Positions 8,959 to 19,659 are shown, counted from the stretch's first letter. The stretch: DNA of 64,000 nt from Hafnia alvei (GCF_900095695.1 NZ_FMIQ01000006.1:372001-436000), one strand, 5' to 3'. Made by a program: numbers and translations. The notes: generated from the sequence alone by a model not told the origin.

Positions 8959-9183
8959 TTGAAATATCTATTACTCTTATCGTGTGTGCTGCTGCTCAGC
9001 GGCTGTGGCAGCATCATTAGCCGGATGGTGGCGAAAGGGCACGGGTATCAATATTATCCGGGCGTACAGTGGGATCTTCGCGATAGCCCTTGGCGTTATG
9101 TCACGGCTTTAGATGTGCCGTTTTCTCTCATTGCCGATACGTTTATGCTGCCGTTTGATGCTAAACATGGCCCCTATAATTGA
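8959..9183 (+). CDS. yceK: YceK family small outer-membrane lipoprotein
   Basis: This small predicted lipoprotein (DUF1375) has unknown function. Starting at the TTG at 8959, the 74-aa product has a signal peptide ending in the lipobox LLSGC with Cys16, then GSIISR and the family core YYPGVQWDLRDSPWRYVTALDVPFS and the C-terminal HGPYN. An ATG at 8917 is in frame but would place a polar extension before the signal peptide. The TTG has an AAAGAGG Shine-Dalgarno 8 nt upstream and gives the expected MKYLLLL start. A TTG start with a strong ribosome site suggests modest tuned expression. The match to E. coli YceK is clear. Confidence 0.88.
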   Translation: MKYLLLLSCVLLLSGCGSIISRMVAKGHGYQYYPGVQWDLRDSPWRYVTALDVPFSLIADTFMLPFDAKHGPYN

Positions 9184-9208
9184 ACATGGCTGAGCATAAC
9201 TGAACAGA

Positions 9209-9463
9209 TCATTTGGTTTGCAAGAGTCGCTTGCGGCGCAGCAAATTTTCATCGCCAATAAGGCGGTCAATGGCGCTTAATAATAACGTCTTGCGTTCAA
9301 GGCTGGTTTCTTGATCGGCAGAGTGAGCTAACGAGTTAATTAACTTACCATAAACGATATCCCCCTCACGCCCGACTAAATCACTGACGGCCTCGCCGAT
9401 AACCTTTGAAACTTCATTGCGAAATAAATTCTGGGCGACATCGTCAATTAATAAGCTATTCAT
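9209..9463 (-). CDS. AriR/YmgB-like small protein
   Basis: This 84-aa, largely helical protein resembles the YmgB/AriR/YcgZ family of small regulators linked to biofilm formation and acid resistance in E. coli. The shared pattern is IGEAVSDLVGREGDIVYGKLI followed by a long amphipathic helix ending in LLLSAIDRLIG. The similarity is at the level of pattern and length, so the family call is moderate. The start codon has an AGGAA site 8 nt upstream. It is convergent with yceK (25 bp between ends) and stands alone rather than in a ycgZ-ymgA-ariR cluster. I give no gene symbol because identity with a specific E. coli member is not shown. Confidence 0.6.
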   Translation of the reverse strand: MNSLLIDDVAQNLFRNEVSKVIGEAVSDLVGREGDIVYGKLINSLAHSADQETSLERKTLLLSAIDRLIGDENLLRRKRLLQTK

Positions 9464-9885
9464 CAGTCAGTTCCTACACTCAGGCCAAGCTAGGTCAGCA
9501 TTTAAGGATGCACTTGAACAGTGCAAAAAAGTAAAACCTCAAAAGTATAGACCTGTTTTCAGCCTGCCCACGGTAAAAGAGAATGATGATAATTAGAAAA
9601 ATGTTAGCAAACATTTTGATATTTTACATAATAGCCAAAAACATTAAAATCTCTTATAAATACAGGTTGTGGTCACATTATCCCAGAACTCTGTAGGTAT
9701 TTAATTAACCGAATTTTTTCTAAAATTAAGCCCTGTTTTATATGGGTCTATTTCATTGTCATCAAAAGTATTTTTTGTGCAATAAAACTTACATCTACAT
9801 CCGGTAAAACATCTGCGCCTTCAGAAGAAATAGGCAAGGCATAAAAAATACGTAATTGCAGATAACAACATTGATGGATGAGACA
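9464..9885. other. Intergenic region upstream of porin
   Basis: This is about 420 bp of AT-rich DNA with no gene. It is a long leader/promoter zone typical of osmotically or sRNA-regulated porins. I found no site I could assign securely to OmpR or PhoB. Confidence 0.5.
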
Positions 9886-10989
9886 ATGAAAAAAAGCGCG
9901 TTGGCAATGATGATGACATTGGCGGTTGCTTCTCTGGCAACATCTGTTTCGCAGGCGGCAGAAGTTTACAATAAAGATGGTAACAAGCTGGATATGTACG
10001 GCCGAGTGAAGGCTGAACATTATCTTTCTGACAATAATGCGGTTGATGGCGACCAGTCCTATGTGCGTTTCGGATTCAAAGGCGTCACGCAGATCAACGA
10101 TATGATGCAGGGCTTTGGTCAGTGGGAATATCAAATTGCCGCCAACCGCGCAGAAAGTGATGGCGCGACAGGAACGAAAACACGTTTAGGCTTTGCAGGG
10201 CTGAAGTTTAGCGAGTTTGGCTCATTCGACTATGGCCGTAACTACGGTGCGCTCTATGACGTTGAAGCGTGGACGGATATGATCCCCGAGTTTGGCGGCG
10301 ACAGCTATACCAAAGCCGATAACTTTATGACGGGCCGTAGCACCGGTCTCGCAACCTATCGAAACCGTGATTTCTTTGGTCTGGTTGATGGTTTAAATTT
10401 TGCGCTGCAGTATCAGGGTAAAAATGAAAACGATCGCGACATTACCAAACAGAATGGTGATGGTTACTCTTTATCGACAACCTATGAAATCGTTGATGGT
10501 ATTTCCATCGGTGGCGCGTACGCCTCTTCAGACCGTACTCGCGCGCAGCAGGCGGCTGCATTTGGTCACGGCGACAAAGCGGATGCTTGGACCGGTGGCT
10601 TAAAATATGATGCTAATAATGTTTACTTAGCTGCCATGTATGCGGAAACACGTAATATGACCCCAATATCAGGCTCATCTGTGATTAATGGGGTCAATAC
10701 CAGCGTGAAAGGACTCGCTAATAAAACGCAAAACGTTGAAGTGATTGCGCAATATCAATTCGATTTTGGCCTGCGTCCGTCGCTGGGATATATCCAATCC
10801 AAAGGTAAGGATATTGAGGGCGTGGGCGATGCTGATTTAGTGAAATATATCGATGTGGCGGCAACCTATTATTTCAATAAAAATATGTCGGCGTTTGTGG
10901 ACTACAAAATAAACCAGCTAAACGACAATAATCCGCTGAATTTGAATACGGATGATGTGGTGGCATTAGGATTGGTTTACCAGTTCTAA
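9886..10989 (+). CDS. Trimeric general porin, OmpC/OmpF/PhoE family
   Basis: This outer-membrane general diffusion porin of 367 aa has a signal peptide of about 24 residues ending SVSQA, then the mature start [17 protein letters not shown]. Loop L3 carries the constriction motif PEFGGDS (about residue 133). The protein ends in the beta-barrel C-terminal signature LGLVYQF with terminal Phe, required for BAM recognition. The ATG at 9886 follows GGATGAG; upstream in-frame ATGs would break the signal peptide. Sequence alone does not decide between OmpC, OmpF, PhoE or OmpN orthology, so no symbol is assigned. It ends at a terminator shared with the convergent ABC transporter. Confidence 0.93.
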   Translation: MKKSALAMMMTLAVASLATSVSQAAEVYNKDGNKLDMYGRVKAEHYLSDNNAVDGDQSYVRFGFKGVTQINDMMQGFGQWEYQIAANRAESDGATGTKTRLGFAGLKFSEFGSFDYGRNYGALYDVEAWTDMIPEFGGDSYTKADNFMTGRSTGLATYRNRDFFGLVDGLNFALQYQGKNENDRDITKQNGDGYSLSTTYEIVDGISIGGAYASSDRTRAQQAAAFGHGDKADAWTGGLKYDANNVYLAAMYAETRNMTPISGSSVINGVNTSVKGLANKTQNVEVIAQYQFDFGLRPSLGYIQSKGKDIEGVGDADLVKYIDVAATYYFNKNMSAFVDYKINQLNDNNPLNLNTDDVVALGLVYQF

Positions 10990-11029
10990 CGGATATGATT
11001 TCAAACAATAGCGTGTTCATACATTGAAT

Positions 11030-11067
11030 AAACCCCGCGTACTGATAGTCAGCACGCGGGGTTTGTT
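11030..11067. terminator. Bidirectional terminator, porin and ABC transporter
   Basis: An 11-bp perfect stem (AAACCCCGCGT at 11030-11040, ACGCGGGGTTT at 11054-11064) is followed by GTTTTA on the plus strand and by TATT on the minus strand. It sits between two convergent stop codons. Confidence 0.85.
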
Positions 11068-12843
11068 TTAGTGATTAAGCGAGCTAATTTCAATCACGGA
11101 TGGGGCAGAGTAGTAAATCTCTTCTTGGTCGGCATCGGCCTGCTTAACAAATTTCCAGCGAATATTGTGGAAAGGTGCCACGCTGCTACGGTGTGCGACG
11201 CTTATCAACGTGGTGTCGGGTAGCATTTGGTTGATCAGTTGATAAACACGCTGCTCGGTTTCCTCATCCAGCGCGCTGGTGGCTTCATCCAGATACAGCA
11301 CATCGGGTTTTATCACCAGTGCGCGGGCAAATGATAAACGCTGCTGTTCACCAGGGGAGAGCTGATGAGTCCAGTTAGCGCGAATGTCTAATGCCTGATG
11401 TAGATGATGTAAACGGCAGGCTTTCAAGACCTGCTGCAACTCTTCGTCGCTATAACCGTCTGAACTCTGCGGGTAGCAAAGCGCATCACGCAGTGTACCA
11501 ATCGGCAAATAGCTGCGTTGAGGCAAGAACAGCACGGTGCGTTGGTCTGCCGGAGGTTGTGAAATTTCCCCGTGACCATAAGGCCAGACACCCGCAATGG
11601 CGCGTAGCAGCGTTGATTTTCCACAGCCAGATGGCCCCGTGATTAAGATTTTATCCCCGCGGCGTGCGTGGAGATTGGCATGGCTGAACAGTTCGCGCCC
11701 CTGATGCAAACTCAAGGTGAGATCGCGGGTGACGAGTGAATCATCGCGGTCGGAGCAGGTCGTGTGGGAAAGATTATTGGGGTGTTGCTCAATCGCCGTT
11801 ATTGCGGCGTTAAAACCGGCCAAACGGTTTACACAGGCTTTCCACGAGGCCAAATCGGTAAATGCACCAATGAACCAAGAAAGGGCACCCTGTACCTGTC
11901 CAAACGCGGAAGCAACCTGCATCAGCGTACCGAGCTGAATGGCGTTGGAGAAATAACGGGGTGACGCCACCAGAATAGGGAAGATATTGGCAAACTGATC
12001 GTAAAAGGTAGAGGCCACATTCAAGCGCTTAGTTAAGCGCATGATCGACCACCAGTTTCCGCGAATGTTTTCAAACTGGCCGCTAAGCTGATTTTTTTCC
12101 TGCTGCTCACCGTGATACAGCGCAATCGGGTCGGCATTGTCGCGGATTCGAATCAAACCAAAACGAAAGTTTGCTTCAAAACGTTCTTGGTCGAAACTTA
12201 ATCCAACCAGCGGACGCCCAATCCACCAAATCAAAATCGACCCCATACCCGCATAAAGCAGAGCAAACCACACCATGTAACCGGGGATAACAAACTGGTG
12301 GTCATTCAACATGAACGAAATGGAACCGCTGACCGTCCATAATATAGCGACAAATGAGAATAGTGTTACCAGGCTGGAAAGCAGGCCGAGGCTTAAAGAG
12401 AGCGTGCCATTGGTGAGTGCGTTGAGATCCTGCGAAATACGCTGATCGGGGTTATCAATGGTTTGTTGAATTTCCGTGTGGTAATAAGCCTGATGCGAAA
12501 GCCATTTAGTCATGTATTTTTCGGTCATCCAACGACGCCAGAGCATCTGCAAGCCCTGAGTCAGATAGATACGATAAATCGCGATAACAATAAAAATGAC
12601 TGCCAGATAACTAAAGCGTATTAGCTGCGCTTTAAACACGGCGTAATTACGATTTTGAAGGGCATCGTAGAAAACACGATTCCATTCGTTAAACAAAACA
12701 TTGATATACACGCCAGCGAGCGTGAGGGCGATGATCGCAATAAGGCGAGTCCAGGCGCTGACTTTTTCCTCAGAAACCCAGTAGGGTTTAATCAATTGCC
12801 ACACTTCTGACCAGTGTGTTGTTCGGTGAAGAGGTTGCTGCAT
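11068..12843 (-). CDS. ABC transporter, fused permease-ATPase (YddA/SbmA-type)
   Basis: This 591-aa inner-membrane half-transporter fuses a SbmA/BacA-like transmembrane domain (ABC_membrane_2 type, about residues 25-340) to an ATPase domain. The N-terminal half has the family segment NEWNRVFYDALQNRNYAVF and TDNPDQRI-like text (IDNPDQRISQDL). The ATPase shows Walker A GPSGCGKST (about residue 405), signature LSPGEQQRLSFARAL and Walker B VLYLDEATSALD. Related proteins are E. coli YddA, bacterial BclA and mycobacterial Rv1819c, some of which import peptides, bleomycin or cobalamin. The substrate here is unknown. The ATG at 12843 has AGGAA upstream; an in-frame extension to 12897 lacks support. 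Confidence 0.85.
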   Translation of the reverse strand: MQQPLHRTTHWSEVWQLIKPYWVSEEKVSAWTRLIAIIALTLAGVYINVLFNEWNRVFYDALQNRNYAVFKAQLIRFSYLAVIFIVIAIYRIYLTQGLQMLWRRWMTEKYMTKWLSHQAYYHTEIQQTIDNPDQRISQDLNALTNGTLSLSLGLLSSLVTLFSFVAILWTVSGSISFMLNDHQFVIPGYMVWFALLYAGMGSILIWWIGRPLVGLSFDQERFEANFRFGLIRIRDNADPIALYHGEQQEKNQLSGQFENIRGNWWSIMRLTKRLNVASTFYDQFANIFPILVASPRYFSNAIQLGTLMQVASAFGQVQGALSWFIGAFTDLASWKACVNRLAGFNAAITAIEQHPNNLSHTTCSDRDDSLVTRDLTLSLHQGRELFSHANLHARRGDKILITGPSGCGKSTLLRAIAGVWPYGHGEISQPPADQRTVLFLPQRSYLPIGTLRDALCYPQSSDGYSDEELQQVLKACRLHHLHQALDIRANWTHQLSPGEQQRLSFARALVIKPDVLYLDEATSALDEETEQRVYQLINQMLPDTTLISVAHRSSVAPFHNIRWKFVKQADADQEEIYYSAPSVIEISSLNH

Positions 12844-12980
12844 AAGACGGTATTCCTGATGCAATGGTGACAATAAAAGTGATAAACAAAGCGACAAAAA
12901 AACTGCTGTCTAGATTGTGACAGACAGCACAATCCCACAAATGTTCAGTTGTAAATGGAGGTGTCAGCACGGAAAGAACA

Positions 12981-13016
12981 AAAAACCGCCAGCGGAGGAG
13001 AATTCCGCTGGCGGTC
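12981..13016 (-). terminator. Terminator downstream of yeaH
   Basis: Read on the minus strand, a CCGCCAGCGGA/TCCGCTGGCGG stem (11 bp) is followed by TTTTTT. It lies 12 bp after the yeaH stop codon. Confidence 0.88.
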
Positions 13017-13028
13017 AAGGTTGCTAAC

Positions 13029-14306
13029 TTAGTTTTTGTTAACTTGAGCCTGAAACAGTTCTCTAAATACAGGGTAGATGTCATCGGGTTCACGAATATG
13101 CTGCATTGCAAAGTTTTCAAACCGTTGTTTGAGCCCTTCGTATTCACGCCATAGCGTCTGATGCGCCCGGCGAGTAATTTCAATGTAGCTATAGTAGCGA
13201 ACCTGCGGCAGAAGCTTATTGGCTAACAGCTCAGAGCACAGCGGTGAGTCATCGGCCCAGTTATCGCCATCGGAGGCCTGCGCGGCATAAACGTTCCACT
13301 CTGCCGAGTTGTAACGTTCACGCACAATTTCATCCATGAGTTTAAGCGCGCTAGATACAATGGTGCCGCCTGTTTCCTGCGAGTAGAAGAACTCCTGCTC
13401 ATCAACTTCTTTTGCTTGGGTGTGGTGACGGATATACACCACGTCCACGTTTTTGTAGGTTCTGCTTAAGAATAAATAGAGCAGAATATAAAAACGCTTA
13501 GCCATATCCTTAGTGGCTTGATCCATCGAGCCCGAAACGTCCATCAAGCAGAACATCACGGCTTGGCTGGAGGGTTCAGGACGGCGTTCATAGTTCTTGT
13601 AACGCAGATCGAAAGTGTCAATGAATGGGACTCTGTCGATCCGCTGGCGCAGCTCCGCAATTTCTTTGCGGATACGCTCTTCTTCCAGCAGCTGCGCCGG
13701 TTCGCTGTGACGCAGTTCTTCAAGCACGCTTTCGAGTTCGTGCAGCTCACGCCGTTTCCCCGCCGTCATGGCGGTACGGCGCGCTAATGAATTTTGCAGC
13801 GAACGTACCACGCTAATATTGGCGGGCACCCCGTTAGAGGTAAAACCCGAGCGATGGGTTTTATACTCGGTTAGCTGTTTGTATTGGTTTTTGCGTAGGT
13901 TTGGCAGTGCTAAATCTTCGAACAGAAGATCGAGATATTCATCTTTCGATATCTGGAAGACAAATTCATCTTCACCTTCGCCGTCTTTGCTGGCTTCACC
14001 TTGACCACTTCCGCCGCCACCTCCGCCACCTTGTGGGCGTTCGATGCGGTCGTTTTGCACAAAGTGATCGTTGCCCGGATGGACACGATGACGCTCGCCG
14101 CCGCGTCCCTGATGAAACATCGGTTCATTGATGTCTTCATTTGGAATCGAGACAGACTCACCGCTTTCTACGTCGGTCACCGAACGTTTATTGATCGCGT
14201 CGGCGATAGAATGTTTTATTTGCGACTTATAGCGGCGTAAAAAACGCTGGCGGTTAACCATGCTTTTATTCTTGCCGTTCAGTCGCCGATCAATGAAATA
14301 GGCCAT
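13029..14306 (-). CDS. yeaH: YeaH/YhbH family protein (DUF444, VWA-like)
   Basis: This partner protein of the YeaG kinase is implicated in stress adaptation and nitrogen starvation in E. coli; its biochemical role is unclear. The 425-aa protein has the conserved N-terminus [21 protein letters not shown] up to residue 25, a glycine-rich linker at residues 93-102, and a von Willebrand A-like domain with MIDAS motif DVSGSM (residues 256-261). The C-terminal [14 protein letters not shown] is conserved too. It lies 106 bp downstream of yeaG with a hairpin between, as an apparent operon. Confidence 0.96.
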   Translation of the reverse strand: MAYFIDRRLNGKNKSMVNRQRFLRRYKSQIKHSIADAINKRSVTDVESGESVSIPNEDINEPMFHQGRGGERHRVHPGNDHFVQNDRIERPQGGGGGGGSGQGEASKDGEGEDEFVFQISKDEYLDLLFEDLALPNLRKNQYKQLTEYKTHRSGFTSNGVPANISVVRSLQNSLARRTAMTAGKRRELHELESVLEELRHSEPAQLLEEERIRKEIAELRQRIDRVPFIDTFDLRYKNYERRPEPSSQAVMFCLMDVSGSMDQATKDMAKRFYILLYLFLSRTYKNVDVVYIRHHTQAKEVDEQEFFYSQETGGTIVSSALKLMDEIVRERYNSAEWNVYAAQASDGDNWADDSPLCSELLANKLLPQVRYYSYIEITRRAHQTLWREYEGLKQRFENFAMQHIREPDDIYPVFRELFQAQVNKN

Positions 14307-14370
14307 ATTTCCCCCAAACGACGTTACCGTCTGAAATACGCCGTAAATTCCCGTATGCCAACTCGGGTAA

Positions 14371-14398
14371 GCCGCGCCGGCGGATGAGCCGACGCGGC
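14371..14398 (-). promoter_or_regulatory. Stem-loop between yeaG and yeaH
   Basis: A GC-rich stem (GCCGCG-c-CGGC paired with GCCG-a-CGCGGC, loop GGATGA) lies in the 106-bp gap. On the minus strand no T tract follows. It may stabilise yeaG mRNA or reduce readthrough into yeaH. Confidence 0.6.
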
Positions 14399-14412
14399 TT
14401 TGGTTACGCGCA

Positions 14413-16347
14413 TTATGATGATTTTCTTACTCGCAGATACCATTCGCACAGCAGGCGAACCTGTTTGCGGGTATAGCCTTTTTCCATCATACGGTCGACA
14501 AAATCGTCGTGTTTTTTCTGTTCATCGGTCGAGGTTTTGGCATTGAACGAAATCACCGGCAACAGCTCCTCGGTATTCGAGAACATTTTCTTCTCGATAA
14601 CGGTGCGGAGTTTTTCGTAGCTCGTCCAGTTCGGGTTATGTCCGTTGTGATTAGCGCGGGCACGCAGCACGAAGTTAACGATTTCATTACGGAAATCTTT
14701 CGGGTTGCTAATGCCTGCCGGTTTTTCAATTTTCTCCAGTTCCGCATTTAAGGATTCACGATCGAACAGCTGACCGGTTTCAGGATCGCGATATTCTTGA
14801 TCCTGGATCCAGAAGTCGGCATACGTGACATAGCGGTCAAAGATATTTTGTCCGTACTCGGAATAAGATTCTAAGTACGCGGTTTGAATTTCTTTGCCGA
14901 TAAATTCAACGTATTTCGGGATCAGATAACCTTTCAGGTGCTCCAGATATTTCTCTGCAACGTCCTGAGGGAACTGTTCGCGCTCAACTTGTTGTTCCAA
15001 TACATAGAACAAGTGAACTGGGTTAGCCGCTACTTCGCTGTGATCGAAGTTGAACACGCGCGACAGGATTTTGAACGCGAAACGGGTAGATAGCCCGTTC
15101 ATGCCTTCATCAACGCCGGCGTAATCGCGGTACTCCTGATAGGATTTGGCTTTCGGATCGGTATCTTTCAGGCTCTCGCCGTCGTATACCCGCATTTTTG
15201 AATAGATGCTGGAGTTTTCCGGCTCTTTCAGACGAGACAAAATGGAGAAGCGTGACAGCGTTTCCAACGTACCTGGCGCACACGGTGCGTGATCCAGTTC
15301 GCTGTTGCGCAGCAGCTTGTCGTAGATTTTCATCTCTTCAGACACACGCAGGCAATAAGGCACTTTGACGATGTAAACACGGTCAAGGAAAGCCTCATTA
15401 TTTTTGTTATTACGGAAAGTTACCCATTCCGATTCGTTGGAGTGCGCCAAAATGATGCCGCTGAACGGCAGGGCGGAAATCCCTTCGGTACCGTTATAGT
15501 TGCCTTCCTGTGTTGCGGTTAGCAACGGATGCAGCACTTTAATCGGGGCCTTAAACATTTCAACGAACTCCATCATCCCTTGGTTCGCGCGGCACAGTGC
15601 GCCGGAGTAACCATAGGCATCAGGATCGTTTTGGGCGTGATTTTCGAGTTTACGAATATCAACTTTACCCACCAGCGCTGAGATATCTTGGTTATTCTCA
15701 TCGCCCGGTTCAGTTTTAGCGATGGCGATCTGTTCAAGGATTGATGGCCACACTTTGACAACTTTAAACTTGGTAATATCACCACCAAAATCATGCAGGC
15801 GTTTGGCCGCCCACGGCGACATGATGGTGCCAAGATAGCGCGGAGGAATACCGTATTCTTTATTCAGGATATTGGCATCTTCCTGTGGATTGAACAGGCA
15901 CAGCGGATGATCGTTAACCGGGCTACGTTCACCGTTGGCGCTGAGAACATAGATGGGCACGCGCTGCATCAATGCTTTCAGGCGTTCCGCCAGCGATGAT
16001 TTACCGCCGCCGACAGGCCCCAGCAGATACAGGATTTGTTTTTTCTCTTCCAGACCTTGCGCGGCGTGTTTGAGATACGCCACGATTTGTTCGATGGCTT
16101 CTTCCATGCCATAGAATTCTTCAAAAGCAGGGTAGCGGGCTATGACCCGGTTCGAGAACAAGCGTGACATGCGTGATTCAAGCGCAGTGTCGATCATGGC
16201 AGGCTCGCCGATAGCCATAAGCAGACGCTCAGCGGCGTTCGCGTAGGCGCTACGATCCTGACGGCAGATTGCAAGGAAATCCTGCAGAGTGAACTCTTCG
16301 TCCTTGGCAGCTTCATAACGCTGGCGATAGTGGTCAAATATGTTCAT
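14413..16347 (-). CDS. yeaG: PrkA-type serine protein kinase YeaG
   Basis: YeaG is an AAA-fold protein of the PrkA family, described as a serine kinase active under nitrogen starvation and stationary phase. At 644 aa it is exactly the E. coli length. It has an N-terminal AAA_PrkA domain with P-loop GPVGGGKS (residues 110-117) and C-terminal PrkA kinase-like domain ending in [11 protein letters not shown]. The conserved [11 protein letters not shown] segment lies near residue 300. It is first in an operon with yeaH. In E. coli the operon is sigma54/NtrC and RpoS controlled; I looked for a GG-N10-GC sigma54 site upstream and did not find a convincing one. Confidence 0.97.
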   Translation of the reverse strand: MNIFDHYRQRYEAAKDEEFTLQDFLAICRQDRSAYANAAERLLMAIGEPAMIDTALESRMSRLFSNRVIARYPAFEEFYGMEEAIEQIVAYLKHAAQGLEEKKQILYLLGPVGGGKSSLAERLKALMQRVPIYVLSANGERSPVNDHPLCLFNPQEDANILNKEYGIPPRYLGTIMSPWAAKRLHDFGGDITKFKVVKVWPSILEQIAIAKTEPGDENNQDISALVGKVDIRKLENHAQNDPDAYGYSGALCRANQGMMEFVEMFKAPIKVLHPLLTATQEGNYNGTEGISALPFSGIILAHSNESEWVTFRNNKNNEAFLDRVYIVKVPYCLRVSEEMKIYDKLLRNSELDHAPCAPGTLETLSRFSILSRLKEPENSSIYSKMRVYDGESLKDTDPKAKSYQEYRDYAGVDEGMNGLSTRFAFKILSRVFNFDHSEVAANPVHLFYVLEQQVEREQFPQDVAEKYLEHLKGYLIPKYVEFIGKEIQTAYLESYSEYGQNIFDRYVTYADFWIQDQEYRDPETGQLFDRESLNAELEKIEKPAGISNPKDFRNEIVNFVLRARANHNGHNPNWTSYEKLRTVIEKKMFSNTEELLPVISFNAKTSTDEQKKHDDFVDRMMEKGYTRKQVRLLCEWYLRVRKSS

Positions 16348-16386
16348 AGCGATGCCCGTCCTGATAAAATGGTTGGGAACAAAAAA

Positions 16387-16429
16387 GTAACAGTCTTCAT
16401 TTTGGGGGTTAAAATTTTGAAACTGTTAC
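16387..16429 (-). promoter_or_regulatory. Inverted repeat in yeaG upstream region
   Basis: GTAACAGT (16387-16394) and ACTGTTAC (16422-16429) form a perfect 8-bp inverted repeat with 35 bp centre to centre, 40-82 bp upstream of the yeaG start. It could be a split operator or a leader stem; the factor is unknown. Confidence 0.5.
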
Positions 16430-16745
16430 CATATTGTTATGAGCGGCTTTCATCAGTTGGTCAAGTTACCTACGGGTAAGATTCATATAAAATTTATCGG
16501 CATGATGAAAAGCATTTAGATATAAATGCTGAGGAAGGTGGGTGTGAAAGGGATAAATCTACGGTTTGTGCTAAAAAGCATATAACGCTGCCAATATTTT
16601 CGCAGAATTCACTACAACAAATATTTATTAAAGGTATTTGTATAACGGCAGATATGGAGGCTGAAGCGTAAAAAATAGTTATGTTTCGGCGCAGCCTGTT
16701 TGACAGATGTAAAGATTCCGAAACTGCCTGAAAAATTGTAAAAAA

Positions 16746-16775
16746 TCGACTTAAAACAAGTTTTTGGTCTACAAT
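16746..16775 (+). promoter_or_regulatory. Candidate mipA promoter
   Basis: TCGACT and TACAAT are separated by 18 bp, a plausible sigma70 promoter about 45 bp upstream of the mipA start codon. It is assigned by consensus only. Confidence 0.5.
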
Positions 16776-16820
16776 CAGCGCGTTGTTTATAGACTATTTA
16801 GTTAGGGACAAAACATAAAC

Positions 16821-17564
16821 GTGAAAACTTTAAAATTAACTACGCTAGGTCTGCTCGTGTTGGCTGCTACAAGTGCCGCTCAGGCCGGAACGTGGTCTTT
16901 GGGGGCTTCTGCGTTAGTCAGCCCAGACCCTTATCGCGGTAATAACGATCGCGTATATCCTGTTCCGATCATTAACTATGAAGGCGATGATTTTTATTTC
17001 CGCAGTCTGACCGCCGGTTATTACCTGTGGAAAGATGAACAGAACCAACTGAGCGTGATGGCTTTCTATAACCCATTACACTTCAAGGCGAGCGATAGCG
17101 ACGATCGTCACATGAAGCAGTTGAGTAACCGTCATTCCACCGTGATGGCGGGGGTTTCTTATACCCACAAAGAAGACTGGGGCTCCATCCGTACCTCATT
17201 CGCCGGTGATATTTTGGATAACAGCAACGGCCTGATCGCCGATGCCGCTTATTTGTTCCCCATTACAGCCGGAGACTGGTCATTTACACCGGGCGCGGGT
17301 GTGACTTGGAACAGCTCTAACCAAAATGATTACTACTTTGGCGTGAGCGGTAGCGAATCAAACCGTAGCGGCTACAAACGCTATACCGCAAGTGACAGCT
17401 GGAATCCGTATGTTGAGCTAACGGCTCGCTACCAGATTAATAGCAGCTGGAATGCGTTCTTCACCGGGCGTTATATCCGCCTGAGCGATGAAGTGAAAGA
17501 TAGTCCAATGATTGATAAGAGCTACAGCGGTTTGCTGTGGACCGGTGTGACATACACCTTCTAA
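16821..17564 (+). CDS. mipA: MipA/OmpV family outer-membrane protein
   Basis: MipA is an outer-membrane protein reported to scaffold the lytic transglycosylase MltA with PBP1B in peptidoglycan turnover. The 247-aa product has a signal peptide of 22 residues ending AAQA, then repeated aromatic beta-strand segments (VYPVPIINYEGDDFYFRSLTAGYYLW) and a C-terminal GVTYTF with terminal Phe, as expected of a barrel. It starts at GTG 16821 with AGGGA about 12 nt upstream. In E. coli mipA also lies beside yeaG, so the synteny yeaH-yeaG-mipA-yeaD-gapA-msrB is preserved. Confidence 0.95.
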   Translation: MKTLKLTTLGLLVLAATSAAQAGTWSLGASALVSPDPYRGNNDRVYPVPIINYEGDDFYFRSLTAGYYLWKDEQNQLSVMAFYNPLHFKASDSDDRHMKQLSNRHSTVMAGVSYTHKEDWGSIRTSFAGDILDNSNGLIADAAYLFPITAGDWSFTPGAGVTWNSSNQNDYYFGVSGSESNRSGYKRYTASDSWNPYVELTARYQINSSWNAFFTGRYIRLSDEVKDSPMIDKSYSGLLWTGVTYTF

Positions 17565-17589
17565 GCATGGCATTGACTGTTGAAAATGA

Positions 17590-17613
17590 GGGACGCATAG
17601 GCGTCCCTTTTTT
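17590..17613 (+). terminator. Terminator downstream of mipA
   Basis: A GGGACGC/GCGTCCC stem with a 4-nt loop is followed by TTTTTT. Confidence 0.9.
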
Positions 17614-17646
17614 ATACGCTTAAATCAGCGCTAAGCGGCAGGGAGA

Positions 17647-18534
17647 TTAGCGCAGAGGGCGCGCACGCAGCGTCACGGAAAGTCGTGACGGGGTATTCGC
17701 GGAGGTTTTCATCGGGCTAGTGACATGCGCAGTTTCTACACAGACCATGGTCTTGTAGCCATCGTTTGGCATATCGGCCATGCTGACAGAAAGCTCAGAC
17801 CACGGGTTCCATGCAACCACATCAGTATTGTTATGGTGATGCACTTCAATCACGCGCTGTAGTGCTTTGTCCGTGATGACGCTGAATGGCTCAGGCTTGG
17901 TATAGATACGGTCTGTGCGCGTGGCAAAGGTCAAATTGCCTTGCTGTTCGCCGGTGCCTGGATTGACTTTATCAATGTATGGCGCGCCCAAACCGCTAAC
18001 GTCAATCTGGGTGATGTCGCCGATATTGAAATAGGTATGAAGCGCGGCGGCATATTCGTATTCACCGTGAGACTCCAATTCCATTTCGCATACTTCACCG
18101 AGCTTGAATCGTGCAATCAGGCAGAAGTCATGCGGCCAATGTTTTTTGCTGTCAGCGCTTTGCTCAAGAGTGAACGTTAAGATAACGCCGCTTTCATCTT
18201 CATCATGCGCGGTGAGTGTCCAAGGTAGATTACGGGCAAAACCGTGCGCTGGCTGACCTGCAGGACCAAACCAAGGCCAACAGATAGGAATACCACCGCG
18301 AATCGCCACGCCGTTTTTGAACGCAGTTTCGCTGCTCAACCACAGCACTGGTTTCTCGCCAGAAGGTTGCCAAGTGAGTAAATGCGCGCCTTGCAGGGTG
18401 ACAGCGGCACGCACTTTGGGGTGGTTAACCACGACAACGGGAAGTTCGTCGATTTGGCGTTGAGAAATGTACGGGGTGATTTGTTCTTGAACGGGCAGGG
18501 TAAAGATCTTTTCAGACAGATTTTGTTGTGACAT
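17647..18534 (-). CDS. yeaD: D-hexose-6-phosphate mutarotase YeaD
   Basis: YeaD is an aldose-1-epimerase-fold enzyme interconverting alpha and beta anomers of glucose-6-phosphate and related sugars in the cytoplasm. The 295-aa protein has the family motifs QGAHLLTWQPSGEKPVLWLS, RGGIPICWPWFGP, HGFARNLPW and a catalytic histidine context ALHTYFNIGDI. Two start candidates exist. I chose the ATG at 18534, which has GAAGG 8 nt upstream, over the ATG at 18549. It lies downstream of gapA and may receive readthrough past the gapA terminator, matching its glycolytic role. Confidence 0.93.
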   Translation of the reverse strand: MSQQNLSEKIFTLPVQEQITPYISQRQIDELPVVVVNHPKVRAAVTLQGAHLLTWQPSGEKPVLWLSSETAFKNGVAIRGGIPICWPWFGPAGQPAHGFARNLPWTLTAHDEDESGVILTFTLEQSADSKKHWPHDFCLIARFKLGEVCEMELESHGEYEYAAALHTYFNIGDITQIDVSGLGAPYIDKVNPGTGEQQGNLTFATRTDRIYTKPEPFSVITDKALQRVIEVHHHNNTDVVAWNPWSELSVSMADMPNDGYKTMVCVETAHVTSPMKTSANTPSRLSVTLRARPLR

Positions 18535-18566
18535 CAGATTGGCCTTCATATGCTAGGTGCAAAAAA

Positions 18567-18597
18567 CCAAAAAAAAGGGCGACATAAATGTCGCCCT
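18567..18597 (-). terminator. Strong terminator after gapA
   Basis: A perfect 9-bp stem, GGGCGACAT/ATGTCGCCC, is followed on the minus strand by TTTTTT, then GG and another T6 run. It also lies just upstream of the yeaD start. Confidence 0.92.
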
Positions 18598-18620
18598 CTC
18601 ATCAACTTCTCATCGCTAAA

Positions 18621-19628
<1,008 letters not shown>

Positions 19629-19659
19629 CTATTGGTTAGTGAATAAAAGGTTGCTTGTA

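Larger units (their letters stand above)
16348..16820. other. Divergent intergenic region yeaG-mipA
   Basis: About 470 bp contain no gene. It holds the inverted repeat at 16387-16429 in the yeaG leader and a candidate mipA promoter at 16746-16775. The rest is AT-rich and unassigned. Confidence 0.6.

Noticed and set aside
16348-16500. Search for a sigma54 promoter for yeaG.
   Set aside because: No TGGCAC-N5-TTGCA-like element was found by eye on the minus strand, so none is claimed.
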